Counted from the first letter of the stretch, positions 17,759-27,550 are shown. The stretch is 64,000 bases of DNA from Ochrobactrum quorumnocens (GCF_002278035.1 NZ_CP022604.1:2428501-2492500), one strand, 5' to 3'. Notes: generated by a model from the sequence alone, not told the origin. Made by a program: numbers and translations.

Positions 17759-17802
17759 GCGCATTCTAAAAAGCGTGAAGCGGTTTTTGGATCAAATGCG
17801 CA
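17759..17802 (+). repeat. Dispersed palindromic repeat, copy 4 (tandem pair, second)
   Basis: Arms GCGCATT / AATGCGC around AAAAGCGTGAAGCGGTTTTT. It follows copy 3 after 8 bases in the same orientation. The core is more diverged than in copy 3. Confidence 0.8.
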
Positions 17803-17898
17803 TTGAGAAAAGTCAGAATATTGGTGCATGCGCTAAAAGCATTGGCAAAAGCGGCCAGCTGTTCTAGAACGCGAAAAGATTTCAACAGAGGAAATGCT

Positions 17899-18507
17899 AT
17901 GACGGCTGAAAGCGCCCGCAAAGCAAGTATCGAACGTTCAACGAAAGAAACGAGCATCGCCGTTTCTGTCGATCTGGATGGCAACGGCAAGTTCGACATT
18001 ACAACAGGTGTCGGCTTCTTCGATCATATGCTGGAGCAGCTTTCCCGACATTCGCTCATCGACATGCGCGTGATGGCCAAGGGCGATCTGCATATCGATG
18101 ATCACCATACGGTGGAAGATACCGGCATTGCGCTGGGTCAGGCTGTGGCGAAAGCGCTTGGTGAGCGTCGCGGTATCGTGCGTTATGCGTCGATGGATCT
18201 CGCCATGGACGACACGCTGACGGGTGCGGCGGTCGATGTTTCGGGCCGTGCCTTTCTGGTCTGGAACGTGAATTTCACGACGGCCAAGATCGGCACCTTC
18301 GATACTGAGCTGGTGCGCGAGTTCTTCCAGGCTTTTGCGATGAATGCAGGCATTACGCTGCATATCAACAATCACTATGGTGCCAACAATCACCATATTG
18401 CAGAATCAATCTTCAAGGCCGTGGCCCGGGTTCTGCGCACAGCGCTCGAAACCGACCCGCGCCAGAAGGATGCAATTCCCTCGACCAAGGGGTCGCTGAA
18501 GGGATAA
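17899..18507 (+). CDS. hisB: Imidazoleglycerol-phosphate dehydratase
   Basis: HisB dehydrates imidazole glycerol phosphate to imidazole acetol phosphate, step six of histidine synthesis. The 202-residue protein is the monofunctional type without a phosphatase domain. It shows [16 protein letters not shown] and the two metal-binding motifs DDHHTVED and NNHHIAES. I chose the ATG at 17899, behind AGAGGA (17887-17892); the longer frame from 17803 has no ribosome site. It is the first gene of hisB-DUF2628-hisH-hisA-hisF-hisE. Confidence 0.97.
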   Translation: MTAESARKASIERSTKETSIAVSVDLDGNGKFDITTGVGFFDHMLEQLSRHSLIDMRVMAKGDLHIDDHHTVEDTGIALGQAVAKALGERRGIVRYASMDLAMDDTLTGAAVDVSGRAFLVWNVNFTTAKIGTFDTELVREFFQAFAMNAGITLHINNHYGANNHHIAESIFKAVARVLRTALETDPRQKDAIPSTKGSLKG

Positions 18508-18529
18508 GTCTTTCCCGAAAGGACGTGTC

Positions 18530-19018
18530 ATGGCGCAATTCGTCGTTCTTGAACCAGCCGGATCTCAACGTTCCGAAAAAGCGGTTTTCGTGCGTGACGG
18601 ATTCTACACCTTGGCACTTGTCCTGCCGGTTCTGTGGCTTTTGTTGCAGCGGCTCTGGTTTGAAGCCATTGCCGCTCTCGGTGTGACGATCCTGCTTGGA
18701 TTTGCTGGCTCCATGCTCGGCATCTCCAATGCGGTTCCCCTGATCACTTTGTTGTTTTCGCTGTTTGTGGCGCTGGAAGGCGTCAACTGGAAGATCGCAA
18801 AGCTTAAGCGTCAGGGTTTTATCGAGAAAGCCGTCATCGACGCGGCTGACCTGGAAGAAGCGGAAATTCGCTACTTCTATGGCATCGAAAAAGCTATCCA
18901 GCCTGCAACAGCCCCTGCGGAAGCGCCTGCACCCGAATGGGCCGGGCAGGCCCCTCGTCCCACTTATTCCTCTTTTGGCTCGACGATCGGATTTGTCGGT
19001 CATCGCGGAGAAAACTGA
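18530..19018 (+). CDS. DUF2628 domain-containing membrane protein
   Basis: The 162-residue product starts with a short soluble part (MAQFVVLEP, then [23 protein letters not shown]), has two or three hydrophobic segments between about 27 and 85, and ends in a proline/alanine-rich cytoplasmic tail. The F-V-R-D-G-F pattern before the first membrane helix is the hallmark of DUF2628. Function unknown. It sits inside the histidine operon between hisB and hisH, 2 bases from the hisH start; this insertion is common in Rhizobiales, but no histidine-related role is evident. Confidence 0.88.
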   Translation: MAQFVVLEPAGSQRSEKAVFVRDGFYTLALVLPVLWLLLQRLWFEAIAALGVTILLGFAGSMLGISNAVPLITLLFSLFVALEGVNWKIAKLKRQGFIEKAVIDAADLEEAEIRYFYGIEKAIQPATAPAEAPAPEWAGQAPRPTYSSFGSTIGFVGHRGEN

Positions 19019-19020
19019 AA

Positions 19021-19671
19021 ATGCGTGTTGCAATTATCGACTATGGTTCCGGCAATCTTCGCTCGGCCACCAAGGCCTTTGAGCGTGCCGCCCATGAGAG
19101 CGGTGTGAATGCTGAAATCGAACTGACCGCTGATGCTGATCGGGTGGCAACAGCTGATCGTATCGTGCTTCCGGGCGTCGGTGCCTATGCCGATTGCCGC
19201 CGCGGCCTTCATGCTGTTCCCGGCATGGTGGAGGCGCTGGAAGATGTGGTTCTCAAAAAGGCGCATCCATTCCTCGGCATCTGCGTGGGCATGCAGTTGA
19301 TGTCCGAGCGCGGGCTTGAAAAGCAAGTGACTGAGGGGCTTGGCTGGATTGAGGGTGACGTGCGCGAAATGGTTCCGTCTGACCCATCGCTCAAGATTCC
19401 GCAGATCGGCTGGAACAGGATTCACGTGAAACATTCACACCCGGTCTTTGCCGGTATCGAGACCGGCGAGAACGGCTTGCATGCCTATTTCGTGCATTCC
19501 TATATGTTCGACGCCAAGAACAAAGCCGAAGTGCTGGCCGTCACCGATTACGGTGGCGATGTCACGGCAACCGTCGGTCGCGACAACATGATCGGCACGC
19601 AGTTCCATCCTGAAAAGAGCCAGCTGCTTGGCCTTTCGCTCATTGCCAATTTCCTGAAATGGAAGCCTTGA
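19021..19671 (+). CDS. hisH: Imidazole glycerol phosphate synthase, glutamine amidotransferase subunit HisH
   Basis: HisH hydrolyses glutamine and passes ammonia to HisF. The 216-residue product has the class I amidotransferase triad: Cys88 in [11 protein letters not shown], then His and Glu in [19 protein letters not shown] at 7-15 and LPGVGAY are also typical. The ATG at 19021 starts the conserved MRVAIIDYG; the frame extends upstream only inside the DUF2628 gene. It is followed by hisA after 4 bases. Confidence 0.97.
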   Translation: MRVAIIDYGSGNLRSATKAFERAAHESGVNAEIELTADADRVATADRIVLPGVGAYADCRRGLHAVPGMVEALEDVVLKKAHPFLGICVGMQLMSERGLEKQVTEGLGWIEGDVREMVPSDPSLKIPQIGWNRIHVKHSHPVFAGIETGENGLHAYFVHSYMFDAKNKAEVLAVTDYGGDVTATVGRDNMIGTQFHPEKSQLLGLSLIANFLKWKP

Positions 19672-19675
19672 AGAC

Positions 19676-20407
19676 ATGATCCTTTTTCCCGCCATCGATT
19701 TGAAAGACGGTCAATGCGTGCGCCTGAAGCTTGGCGACATGGATCAGGCGACCGTTTACAATGAAGACCCCGCAGCACAGGCCAAAGCTTTTGAGGATCA
19801 GGGCTTTGAATGGCTGCATGTGGTCGATCTCAACGGTGCTTTTGTTGGCGAAAGCGTCAACGGCAAGGCTGTTGAAGCCATTCTCAAAGCCACAAAGAAT
19901 CCGGTCCAGCTCGGCGGCGGTATTCGCACGCTCGCCCATATTGAAAGCTGGCTTTCCAAGGGTCTGCGCCGCGTGATCCTCGGTACTGTTGCCGTGCGTG
20001 ATCCGGCGCTGGTGATCGAAGCTTGCAAGGAATTTCCGGGACAGGTTGCTGTCGGCATCGATGCTAAGGGCGGCTATGTCGCTGTTGAAGGCTGGGCCGA
20101 AGCGTCTGAGCTTGGCGTGGTCGAACTCGCTAAAAAGTTTGAAGGCGCGGGCGTTGCAGCCATCATCTATACCGATATCGACCGCGACGGCGTTCTGGCT
20201 GGCATCAACTGGGATTCGACCCTCAGCCTCGCGGATAGCGTTTCCATTCCGGTGATCGCATCGGGCGGACTTGCCTCCATGGATGACATCAAGCGCCTCG
20301 CCGCTCTTGACGCGCGTAAGCTCGAAGGTGCGATTTCCGGTCGTGCACTTTATGATGGTCGTATCGATCCGGCCGAAGCACTGGCTCTCCTGAGGACTCC
20401 CGCATGA
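19676..20407 (+). CDS. hisA: Phosphoribosylformimino-5-aminoimidazole carboxamide ribotide isomerase
   Basis: HisA performs the Amadori rearrangement of ProFAR to PRFAR in histidine synthesis. The 243-residue (beta/alpha)8 barrel starts [16 protein letters not shown] with the catalytic Asp8; the second catalytic aspartate is in [10 protein letters not shown], and the phosphate loops are GGGIRT and ASGGLAS. It overlaps hisF by ATGA. All features are those of a normal HisA. Confidence 0.97.
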   Translation: MILFPAIDLKDGQCVRLKLGDMDQATVYNEDPAAQAKAFEDQGFEWLHVVDLNGAFVGESVNGKAVEAILKATKNPVQLGGGIRTLAHIESWLSKGLRRVILGTVAVRDPALVIEACKEFPGQVAVGIDAKGGYVAVEGWAEASELGVVELAKKFEGAGVAAIIYTDIDRDGVLAGINWDSTLSLADSVSIPVIASGGLASMDDIKRLAALDARKLEGAISGRALYDGRIDPAEALALLRTPA

Positions 20408-21189
20408 CCTTGAAAGCACGCGTAATTCCTTGTTTGGACGTTAAAGACGGCCGCGTTGTTAAGGGCGTTAACTTTGTCGATCTGATCGATGCCGGTGATC
20501 CGGTTGAAGCAGCGCGTGCCTATGATGCGGCAGGCGCAGACGAATTATGCTTCCTCGACATCACGGCGTCTTCGGACAATCGCGAGACAATTTTTGACGT
20601 CATTGCCCGTACAGCGGAACAGTGCTTCATGCCGCTCACCGTTGGCGGTGGCGTGCGTCAGGTCGCTGACATTCGCAAGCTGTTGCTTGCCGGTGCCGAT
20701 AAGGTTTCGATCAACACGGCTGCAGTGAAGAACCCGGAATTTGTTGCGGAAGCCGCCGACAAGTTTGGCAATCAGTGCATCGTTGTTGCGATTGACGCGA
20801 AGAAGGTTTCAGGGGAAGGCGAAAGCGACCGCTGGGAAATCTTTACCCATGGCGGTCGCCAGACAACCGGCATTGATGCAGTGGAATTCGCGCAGAAAGT
20901 CGTGGGCCTTGGCGCTGGTGAAATCCTGCTGACTTCGATGGATCGTGATGGCACCAAGGCTGGCTACGACGTGGCTTTAACCCGTGCTGTTGCCGACAGT
21001 GTGCGCGTTCCGGTGATCGCATCGGGCGGCGTTGGCAATCTCGATCACATGGTTGCAGGCATCCGTGATGGTCATGCAACGGCAGTTCTCGCAGCGTCGA
21101 TCTTCCACTTTGGCACCTATACGATTGGCGAAGCCAAGCGCTATATGGCCGAAGCTGGCATTCCGATGCGGCTTGACCCGGTCCGTTGA
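20404..21189 (+). CDS. hisF: Imidazole glycerol phosphate synthase, cyclase subunit HisF
   Basis: HisF closes the imidazole ring using ammonia from HisH, giving IGP and AICAR. The 261-residue barrel starts [17 protein letters not shown] with the catalytic Asp11, has GGGVRQVAD and the second acid in [11 protein letters not shown], then ASGGVGN for phosphate binding. It overlaps hisA by 4 bases and precedes hisE by 22. Confidence 0.98.
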   Translation: MTLKARVIPCLDVKDGRVVKGVNFVDLIDAGDPVEAARAYDAAGADELCFLDITASSDNRETIFDVIARTAEQCFMPLTVGGGVRQVADIRKLLLAGADKVSINTAAVKNPEFVAEAADKFGNQCIVVAIDAKKVSGEGESDRWEIFTHGGRQTTGIDAVEFAQKVVGLGAGEILLTSMDRDGTKAGYDVALTRAVADSVRVPVIASGGVGNLDHMVAGIRDGHATAVLAASIFHFGTYTIGEAKRYMAEAGIPMRLDPVR

Positions 21190-21211
21190 AAACAAGATTT
21201 AAGGAAATCCG

Positions 21212-21535
21212 ATGACTGAGTTCACACTTTCCGATCTTGAGCGCATCGTTGCGGAACGTGCGAGTTCGACGGATGGATCGTCCTATACTGCAAGTCTTGT
21301 TGCCAAGGGACAAACGCGGGCGGCAAAAAAGCTCGGTGAAGAAGCCGTAGAAACGGTCATTGCAGCGGTTAATGGCGACCGCTCGGAAGTGGTCACCGAA
21401 AGCGCTGATCTTCTTTATCATCTGCTGGTGGTTCTCAAGATTGCTGACGTGCCGCTTGATGAGGTTCTTCAAGAGTTGCAACGCCGTACGGCACAGACAG
21501 GCCTTGAGGAAAAGGCCGGTCGTCCGAAGGTGTAA
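21212..21535 (+). CDS. hisE: Phosphoribosyl-ATP pyrophosphatase
   Basis: HisE hydrolyses PR-ATP to PR-AMP, step two of histidine synthesis. The 107-residue all-helical product has the MazG-like EEAVET stretch ([14 protein letters not shown]) and [13 protein letters not shown], which bind magnesium. The GGAAATCC ribosome site is close to the start. It is separate from HisI, as in most alphaproteobacteria. A two-palindrome repeat element follows before coaA. Confidence 0.96.
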   Translation: MTEFTLSDLERIVAERASSTDGSSYTASLVAKGQTRAAKKLGEEAVETVIAAVNGDRSEVVTESADLLYHLLVVLKIADVPLDEVLQELQRRTAQTGLEEKAGRPKV

Positions 21536-21536
21536 A

Positions 21537-21583
21537 GCATGTCTGCAAAAAGTCGGAACCGGTTTTTTGGATAAAGACATGCG
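21537..21583 (+). repeat. Dispersed palindromic repeat, copy 5
   Basis: Arms GCATGTCT (21537-21544) / AGACATGC (21575-21582) around AAAAGTCGGAACCGGTTTT. It begins one base after the hisE stop. Confidence 0.9.
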
Positions 21584-21598
21584 TGAGAATAAGTGATC

Positions 21599-21633
21599 AG
21601 AGCATTTTCTCTGCATTAAAATGGAAATGCTCT
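21599..21633. repeat. Second palindrome of a mosaic repeat, before coaA
   Basis: AGAGCATTT (21599-21607) / AAATGCTCT (21625-21633), perfect 9-bp arms. It follows dispersed repeat copy 5, the same two-palindrome layout as at 52472-52564. Confidence 0.8.
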
Positions 21634-21689
21634 GAATGCATATTAAACAGGATATACGTGAATTGGCGTTGAGGGAGAGCAGCGACAAT

Positions 21690-22658
21690 ATGTGGGAAAA
21701 AGTGGACCAGCTGACGCCGTCACGCTATTCGCCGTACCGTTTCTTTTCGGCAGAGGAATGGGCGGGCTTTCGTGCTGATACCCCCCTCACCCTCACCTAT
21801 GAAGAAGTGAAGCGGCTGCGCTCGCTGGGCGATCCGATTGATCTTGACGAAGTGCGGCGCATTTATCTGTCGCTGTCCCGCCTGCTCTATGCACATGTGG
21901 AAGCCAGCCAGCTTTTGTTCCGCCAGCGCCAGCAGTTCCTCAATATGGAGGAGAGCTTCAAGACACCCTTCATCATCGGCATTGCAGGCTCTGTGGCTGT
22001 GGGGAAATCCACGACTGCCCGTATTCTGAAAGAGCTCTTGGCACGCTGGCCTTCAAGTCCGAAGGTTGATCTGGTGACGACGGACGGTTTCCTCTACCCC
22101 AATGCGGTTCTGCGCTCCGAGAATATGATGGAGCGCAAGGGCTTTCCTGAAAGCTATGACGTGGGTGCAGTCTTGCGCTTTTTGTCGGCGATCAAGGCAG
22201 GTATGAGCCAGGTGCAGGCGCCACTTTATTCGCATTTGAGCTATGATGTGCTTCCGGGCGAATATCAGCTTGTCGACAAGCCCGACATCCTGATTTTCGA
22301 AGGCATCAATGTGCTGCAGGTGCGTGATCTGCCAGAAGACGGCAAGATGGTGCCTTTCGTCTCCGATTTCTTCGATTTCTCGATCTATATCGATGCGGAG
22401 CCAGAGCTGATCCACAAATGGTATATTGATCGCTTCATGCGTCTGCGTGAGACGGCCTTCGTCAATCCGCAGTCCTTCTTCCATCGCTATTCGCAACTTT
22501 CGGAAGATGCGGCACGCTCCATCGGCGAAGGCCTATGGAACAACATCAATATGAGAAACCTGCTTGAAAACATTCTGCCCACGCGTCCGCGCGCCGATCT
22601 CATTCTACGCAAAGGCAGCGACCATCTGATCGAAGAAGTGGCGCTGCGTAAGATTTAG
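21690..22658 (+). CDS. coaA: Type I pantothenate kinase
   Basis: CoaA phosphorylates pantothenate, the committed and CoA-inhibited step of coenzyme A synthesis. The 322-residue product has the P-loop [38 protein letters not shown], and FEGINVLQ. I chose the ATG at 21690 ([19 protein letters not shown]), which matches the family N-terminus and follows GAGGGAGAGC. The open frame begins at 21636 directly after the repeat element. Position after the his operon is common in Rhizobiales. Confidence 0.96.
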   Translation: MWEKVDQLTPSRYSPYRFFSAEEWAGFRADTPLTLTYEEVKRLRSLGDPIDLDEVRRIYLSLSRLLYAHVEASQLLFRQRQQFLNMEESFKTPFIIGIAGSVAVGKSTTARILKELLARWPSSPKVDLVTTDGFLYPNAVLRSENMMERKGFPESYDVGAVLRFLSAIKAGMSQVQAPLYSHLSYDVLPGEYQLVDKPDILIFEGINVLQVRDLPEDGKMVPFVSDFFDFSIYIDAEPELIHKWYIDRFMRLRETAFVNPQSFFHRYSQLSEDAARSIGEGLWNNINMRNLLENILPTRPRADLILRKGSDHLIEEVALRKI

Positions 22659-22674
22659 ATTTCAAGGACCCTGA

Positions 22675-23469
22675 ATGCCGCAAGTGCTGGAAATGTATCA
22701 GGTGGATGCGTTCACCAACCGCGTCTTTGCCGGAAATCCTGCGGCAGTTCTGATCCTGAAAGACTGGCTGAGCGATGCGACCATGCAGGCAATCGCTGCG
22801 GAAAATAATCTGGCGGAAACTGCTTTTGCATGCCCTGCAGAGGATGGCTGGAAGCTCAGATGGTTTACGCCGACACTTGAGGTCGATTTCTGCGGCCATG
22901 CGACTTTAGCAACGGCGCATGTTCTGGCTTGGCACCACAAGATTGATGGTGAACTGCATTTTCACACCCGCATAGGCAAGATCAGTGTTTCGCGCGCGGG
23001 CGACGATTATGTGCTTGATGTCCCGTCCATTGCTCCGGACCGGCTTGCCGAACTGCCCGCGTTCATAGCGCCTCTGTTTGAGAATGAGAGCGGAGCCACG
23101 TTCTTCAGGAACTTCGAAAATATCTATGTGCAGCTTGAGGATGAGGCTGCGGTCAGGGCTTTCGTTCCCGATCATATCCAGATTGAAAAACTTGGATCAG
23201 TCGGCCTGGTGATCACCGCGCGAGGTTCGTCGCACGACTTTGTTTCGCGTTATTTTGCGGCGGGATCGGGTATCCCGGAAGACCCGGTTACAGGATCTAT
23301 CCATGCGACGCTTGTTCCCTATTGGGCTCAAAAGATCGGGAAAAACAAAATGTCCGCTTATCAGGCTTCAGCCCGTGGCGGACATTTGGGATGTGAGCTG
23401 AAAGGCGGCCGTGTCTTGCTCACCGGTAAAGCCGTCACATTCATGAAAGCCGAGATTTATATCCCGTAA
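22675..23469 (+). CDS. PhzF family isomerase
   Basis: PhzF-like proteins fold like diaminopimelate epimerase; PhzF itself isomerises a phenazine precursor, but most family members have no known substrate. The 264-residue product has the family start YQVDAFTNRVFAGNPAAV, the candidate catalytic glutamate in ENNLAETAFA (Glu48), FCGHATLATAHVL and the C-terminal EDPVTGSIHATLVPYW loop. No phenazine genes are present, so a phenazine role is not supported. It follows coaA by 16 bases on the same strand. Confidence 0.9.
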   Translation: MPQVLEMYQVDAFTNRVFAGNPAAVLILKDWLSDATMQAIAAENNLAETAFACPAEDGWKLRWFTPTLEVDFCGHATLATAHVLAWHHKIDGELHFHTRIGKISVSRAGDDYVLDVPSIAPDRLAELPAFIAPLFENESGATFFRNFENIYVQLEDEAAVRAFVPDHIQIEKLGSVGLVITARGSSHDFVSRYFAAGSGIPEDPVTGSIHATLVPYWAQKIGKNKMSAYQASARGGHLGCELKGGRVLLTGKAVTFMKAEIYIP

Positions 23470-23505
23470 TCCGCTCACCCCTGAAAGCTGCTTACTAATG
23501 AGAGC

Positions 23506-23541
23506 AAAAAAAATAAGGGCGCCGAAATCTTCGACGCCCCT
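23506..23541 (-). terminator. Intrinsic terminator downstream of the LysM gene
   Basis: On the minus strand a GGGGCG..CGAA / TTCG..CGCCC stem (23517-23540) is followed by TTATTTTTTTT. It ends the LysM gene and lies just after the convergent PhzF gene. Confidence 0.8.
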
Positions 23542-23587
23542 ATCGGTTTCGGAAGCCTGCTTTCGGCTTACCGGGATGCGTTCTTAA

Positions 23588-24040
23588 TCAAGCAAGCGGT
23601 GGAATACGCAGTACCTGACCCGGATAGATTTTGTCCGGATGGGTTAGCATTGGCTTGTTGGCTTCAAAGATAATGTCATTCTTTGCGCCCTTGCCTTTGC
23701 CATACTGGGCTTCAGCGATTTTCCAGAGATTGTCGCCCTTCTTCACCGTATAGAAGACTGGCTCGGCACCGGTTGTTCCAGCGCCTTCCACTTTTAGTTC
23801 CGAGGCTTCCACTTTGGAAACACCCAGCGAATTGCCGACTGCGATAATAGCTTTTTCAAAAGCCGACTGATCCTTCACATTGCCGGTCAGGACGGCCTTG
23901 TCGCCCTGCACGCTCACCTGCACGCCATCGGTGCCGAGATTATGCGAGTCGAGTTCCTTCTTGAGATCATCGGCTTTGGGCTCATTTTCACCGAAACCAA
24001 GCTTGGTTCCAACCGACTTCACGAAATCGAAAATTCCCAT
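23588..24040 (-). CDS. BON and LysM domain protein, Kbp/YgaU-like
   Basis: The 150-residue product begins MGIFDFVKSVGTKLG, has a BON domain (about 25-85, GVQVSVQGDKAVLTGNV) and a C-terminal LysM domain (about 93-148, FYTVKKGDNLWKIAEAQYG ... GQVLRIPPL). This is the architecture of E. coli YgaU, now called Kbp, a cytoplasmic potassium-binding protein. LysM domains usually bind peptidoglycan, but there is no signal peptide, which favours the Kbp-like reading. The 198 bases upstream, before poxB, contain no feature I can name. Confidence 0.88.
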   Translation of the reverse strand: MGIFDFVKSVGTKLGFGENEPKADDLKKELDSHNLGTDGVQVSVQGDKAVLTGNVKDQSAFEKAIIAVGNSLGVSKVEASELKVEGAGTTGAEPVFYTVKKGDNLWKIAEAQYGKGKGAKNDIIFEANKPMLTHPDKIYPGQVLRIPPLA

Positions 24041-24238
24041 GGGGCAAGTCTCCCTGTTGTTGCTAACTTATTGATGCATGCAATCAAATATCAGAACCAG
24101 AGATGAGCCAGCGCTTCTTGCGGCCAATCAATGGGGTACAAAGTACAGCCCCTTTCAAATTGGTCAAGGCAGGAATTTCCGGAAATTGCTCAATAGGTAC
24201 GGACACTTAATTAGCAAAACCGTTGGAAAAGACACGTC

Positions 24239-25963
24239 TTACCGTCCAAGATTGGTACGGGCGAGTTCAACGATTTCATCGCCACGGCCACTGATGATGG
24301 CTTTGAGCATATAAAGGCTGAAACCCTTGGCCTGCTCGGCCTTGATCTTTGGTGGCATGACAAGCTCCTGCTTGGCCGTCACCACATCAACCAGAACCGG
24401 GCCGTCATGGGCAAAGGCTTGCTTCAAAACATTTGGCAGATCAGCGGATTCCTCCACCCTGAAACCTTTGATGCCTATGGCTTCGGCCATTGCTGCAAAA
24501 TTCGGGTTTTCAAGGTCGGTTCCAGAGGTCAGATAGCCGCCAGCCTTCATTTCCATCGCCACGAAGCCAAGAGAGCCGTTGTTATAAACAATGATTTTTG
24601 CGGGCAGATTAAGCTGCTTGAGCGAAAGGAAATCGCCCATCATCATCGTGAAGCCGCCATCGCCTGACAGCGAAACCACCTGTCGTTCCGGCGCTGCAGC
24701 CTTCGCCCCAAGCGCCTGAAGCATGGCATTGGCCATTGAGCCATGATTGAACGAACCAAGCAGGCGGCGCCTGCCATTCATGGTGAGGTAGCGTGCTGCC
24801 CAGACGGTTGGCGTCCCGACATCGGCGGTGAAAATCGCATTCTCGTCGGCAATCTCATCAATGAGACGCGTGAGATATTGCGGGTGGATTGGCTGGCCGG
24901 GCTTTGATGGCGCTGCCAGATCATCAAGTGCCTCGCGCGCCTTGGTATAATGGGTCTTGGCTGCATCAAGAAATTTCGTGTTGCGACCCGATTTAAGCTT
25001 GGGCAGGAGCGCTGTGATCGTTTCAGAAACGTTGCCCGTCGCGCCAAAAGTCAGCGGTGCACGGCGACCAAGCTGCGAAGGATCATTGTCGATCTGAACG
25101 ATCTTGGCCTTGTCGGGATAGAAGTTTCGATAAGGGAAACTGGTGCCGAGCATTAACAGCGTGTCGCAGTTGAGCATGGCGTGGTAGCCGGATGAAAAGC
25201 CGATCAGGCCTGTCATGCCGACGTCGAACGGATTGTCCCATTCGACATGTTCTTTGCCGCGAAGCGCATGAACAACGGGCGCCTCAAGCCGTTCGGCCAA
25301 TGAGACCAACGCATCATGTGCGCCTGCGCAGCCACTGCCTGCAAGAATGGTAATTTTCTCTGAGCCATTGAGAATATCTGCGAGTTTCGCCACGTCCTCA
25401 TCGGCTGGGATGACGCGTGGAAGCGAGATCGGTGTCCAGCTTTGCTTGGAACCTTCGGGGGCTTGTTTGAGCGCTACATCGCCCGGAATGACGATTACCG
25501 CTACGCCGCGCTTGCCGATGGCTGCACGCATGGCGCGGTTCAGCACTTCGGGCATTTGCGCAGGATTGGAAACCAGCTCGACAAAATGGCTGCATTCGCG
25601 GAACAGTTCCTGCGGATGCGTTTCCTGAAAATAATCGAGGCCAATTTCCGATGAAGGAATATGCGCTGCAATGGCCAGCACCGGCTCATGATTGCGATGG
25701 CAATCAAACAGCCCATTGATCAGGTGAAGATTGCCGGGACCGCAACTTCCGGCACAAACAGCCAGTTCGCCGGTGATGGCCGCTTCGGCCCCTGCCGCAA
25801 AGGCCGCAGTTTCCTCATGCCGGACATGCATCCAGTCGATCTTGCCAAGTCTTCTGAGGCTGTCATTCAGTCCGTTGAGGCTGTCGCCCGTAACGCCCCA
25901 GATACGCTTAACACCCGCTTCGGCCAAGGTTTGAGCCAGAAGATCCGCAACAGTCATACCCAT
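24239..25963 (-). CDS. poxB: Pyruvate dehydrogenase (quinone), PoxB-like thiamine diphosphate enzyme
   Basis: PoxB oxidises pyruvate to acetate and CO2 and passes electrons to membrane quinone. The 574-residue product has the ThDP-enzyme layout: PYR domain with the cofactor-activating Glu50 in [15 protein letters not shown], the central FAD-type domain, and the PP domain with [12 protein letters not shown] ... VYNN binding Mg-ThDP. The C-terminus contains a short amphipathic stretch ([21 protein letters not shown]), which could be the membrane-binding helix. The start is an ATG at 25963, with another in frame 6 bases later. It could also be an acetolactate-synthase-like paralogue, but overall resemblance favours PoxB. 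Confidence 0.88.
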   Translation of the reverse strand: MGMTVADLLAQTLAEAGVKRIWGVTGDSLNGLNDSLRRLGKIDWMHVRHEETAAFAAGAEAAITGELAVCAGSCGPGNLHLINGLFDCHRNHEPVLAIAAHIPSSEIGLDYFQETHPQELFRECSHFVELVSNPAQMPEVLNRAMRAAIGKRGVAVIVIPGDVALKQAPEGSKQSWTPISLPRVIPADEDVAKLADILNGSEKITILAGSGCAGAHDALVSLAERLEAPVVHALRGKEHVEWDNPFDVGMTGLIGFSSGYHAMLNCDTLLMLGTSFPYRNFYPDKAKIVQIDNDPSQLGRRAPLTFGATGNVSETITALLPKLKSGRNTKFLDAAKTHYTKAREALDDLAAPSKPGQPIHPQYLTRLIDEIADENAIFTADVGTPTVWAARYLTMNGRRRLLGSFNHGSMANAMLQALGAKAAAPERQVVSLSGDGGFTMMMGDFLSLKQLNLPAKIIVYNNGSLGFVAMEMKAGGYLTSGTDLENPNFAAMAEAIGIKGFRVEESADLPNVLKQAFAHDGPVLVDVVTAKQELVMPPKIKAEQAKGFSLYMLKAIISGRGDEIVELARTNLGR

Positions 25964-25982
25964 GGTTATTTCACCCTTTTGA

Positions 25983-26025
25983 GCGCATCCCGAAAGTGGG
26001 AACCGGTTTTCGGGCTAAGATGCGC
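25983..26025 (+). repeat. Dispersed palindromic repeat, copy 6
   Basis: Arms GCGCATC (25983-25989) / GATGCGC (26019-26025) around GAAAGTGGGAACCGGTTTTC. It lies 20 bases upstream of the poxB start. Confidence 0.9.
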
Positions 26026-26092
26026 GTAGAATAAAAAGATACTCTTGTATTCCTGAAGGATAACTTAGGGCGCTGGGCAGATGTGGGAAGCT

Positions 26093-26122
26093 GTCAAACG
26101 GCATCATTCGATGCCGTTTGAC
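26093..26122. repeat. Perfect 13-bp inverted repeat
   Basis: GTCAAACGGCATC (26093-26105) / GATGCCGTTTGAC (26110-26122) with an ATTC loop, directly after the hydrolase stop on the minus strand. There is no T-run, so it may be a Rho-associated stem, an RNA 3' end stabiliser or an operator for poxB. Confidence 0.8.
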
Positions 26123-26131
26123 ATGGGACAG

Positions 26132-26947
26132 TTATTTTGTGCAGTCGCCAATAAAGCGCGCGAGATAGGCATCAAATTCCGCAGGCGCTTCGCGGAATGG
26201 TGCATGTCCTGAATTGTCGATGACATGGGTTTTGCCGTCCCACAGATTGCCGAACTTCACTTTGGACACGAAGTCGAGTTCCACAAATGGCTCGTCACGT
26301 CCATTGACGACAGCGATGGGAAGTTTTGCTTCCGCTACGATGTCGCGCTGATTGCCCCCGGTTCCATTGCCAAATTTTTCAAACATGATGCGGCGTGCGC
26401 GTCCGTCGGTGCGTGCAACAATGTCGAGAAGCGAAGTTTCAAACGGTTCGCCGCAAGTGCTGCGAGCGTAGGATTCCACATCGCGTTCCGAAAAGATTTC
26501 CTGTCCGGCGAGTGCCATATCAGGACCGCTCTTGAACCCCTGCCCTACTTCTTCGCGCGCCACGGGTGGCGTTCCGGTAATCATAAGGCCACGCATCGCC
26601 GGATAGCGCGCAATCATCTCGATACCGATATGGCCGCCGAGCGACCAGCCGAAAACAACCGCGTCGGCAATTCCGAGCTTTTGCATCACTTCGGTCATTG
26701 CGTCCGCATAGCCTTCCATCGAATAGCTGCGATCAGGATCAATCGCATCGGAAGATTTGCCATGGCCCGGAAGATCGGGTGCGATCACGCGCCACTTCTT
26801 GCCGATTTCACCTTCGAGCTGCGGCGCAAAAATGGCACCCGAACTCGAATTGCCGTGGATCATCAGAAGAGACGCGCCCTCACCTTCGCTTTCGCGTACT
26901 GCAATGCGGCCATGGCTGGTTTCAAGCTCGTGATAATTGATCGTCAT
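26132..26947 (-). CDS. Alpha/beta hydrolase
   Basis: The 271-residue product is a single alpha/beta hydrolase domain. It has the oxyanion motif LMIHGNSSSG (28-37), the nucleophile elbow GWSLGGH with Ser102, a late aspartate in VVNGRDEPFV, and the catalytic histidine in IDNSGHAPFREAP. The substrate is unknown. No signal peptide is present. I prefer the ATG at 26947 (MTINYHELETSHGRI); five more in-frame codons upstream are possible. It lies between poxB and arfB on the same strand, with repeat copies on both sides, so it is probably its own unit. Confidence 0.88.
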   Translation of the reverse strand: MTINYHELETSHGRIAVRESEGEGASLLMIHGNSSSGAIFAPQLEGEIGKKWRVIAPDLPGHGKSSDAIDPDRSYSMEGYADAMTEVMQKLGIADAVVFGWSLGGHIGIEMIARYPAMRGLMITGTPPVAREEVGQGFKSGPDMALAGQEIFSERDVESYARSTCGEPFETSLLDIVARTDGRARRIMFEKFGNGTGGNQRDIVAEAKLPIAVVNGRDEPFVELDFVSKVKFGNLWDGKTHVIDNSGHAPFREAPAEFDAYLARFIGDCTK

Positions 26948-26985
26948 GTCGTCTGTTCCCAAATGCTCTATCTGTTCGTTTTTAC

Positions 26986-27076
26986 GTGCATCTTTTTCCG
27001 ATCGAAGTGGAACCAGAAATCAGTCGGGCAGACTGATTTCCCCGCGTAGGCGGTTCACACTTTTCGGGATGCGCTC
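26986..27076 (-). repeat. Dispersed palindromic repeat, copy 7, split by an internal palindrome
   Basis: The ends read as a family member on the minus strand (GCATCCCGAAAAGTGTGAACC at one end, CGGAAAAAGATGC at the other). The middle contains GAAATCAGTC (27016-27025) / GACTGATTTC (27031-27040), a perfect 10-bp palindrome not found in other copies. Confidence 0.7.
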
Positions 27077-27513
27077 TAATCATAAGAAACCTTACCGCGG
27101 CCCTTCTTGATATCCGAGCGACCGGACTTGGCCTTGAGGCGGCGTTCGACCGAGCCTTTGGTCGGCTTTGTCTTCCGGCGTGGCGGCGGCGGCGGTTCAG
27201 CCGCTTTGGCGATCAGTGCAATCATCCGCTCGCGTGCATCTTCGCGATTGCGTTCCTGCGTGCGGAAACGATTGGCCTCGATCAGGATGTCCCCATCCTT
27301 GGTGCCTTTTTGACCGGCTAGCTTGAAAAGTCGGGAAAGCACATCTTCCGGTAAGCCTGAGCGCGCCGCATGAAAACGCAGCTGTACAGCGGTGGAAACC
27401 TTGTTGACGTTCTGACCGCCGGGACCGGATGAGCGAATAAAACTCTCCTCCAGATCATCCTCGTGGATGGTCAGGCGGTTGGTGATGCGGATGATGTTGC
27501 GGCTTTCTTCCAT
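27076..27513 (-). CDS. arfB: Alternative ribosome-rescue factor ArfB (peptidyl-tRNA hydrolase domain, YaeJ)
   Basis: ArfB hydrolyses peptidyl-tRNA on ribosomes stalled without a stop codon. The 145-residue product has the release-factor-like domain with SSGPGGQNVNKVSTAVQLR (GGQ at 32-34), then a flexible linker and a lysine/arginine-rich tail (RRKTKPTKGSVERRLKAKSGR) that would occupy the empty mRNA channel. A full release factor is excluded by the short length and the missing stop-codon domain. It follows pckA on the same strand but is separated from it by a terminator. Confidence 0.94.
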   Translation of the reverse strand: MEESRNIIRITNRLTIHEDDLEESFIRSSGPGGQNVNKVSTAVQLRFHAARSGLPEDVLSRLFKLAGQKGTKDGDILIEANRFRTQERNREDARERMIALIAKAAEPPPPPRRKTKPTKGSVERRLKAKSGRSDIKKGRGKVSYD

Positions 27514-27550
27514 GATGCGAAGTGATACACCGCTTTTTATCCATTAGACA

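Noticed and set aside
17803..17898. Longer N-terminus of HisB from 17803
   Set aside because: No ribosome site, and the extension starts at the end of the tandem repeats; AGAGGA supports the ATG at 17899.
20843..21688. A 281-codon open frame on the minus strand across hisF, hisE and the mosaic repeat
   Set aside because: It is antisense to his genes and passes through the repeat; no motif found.
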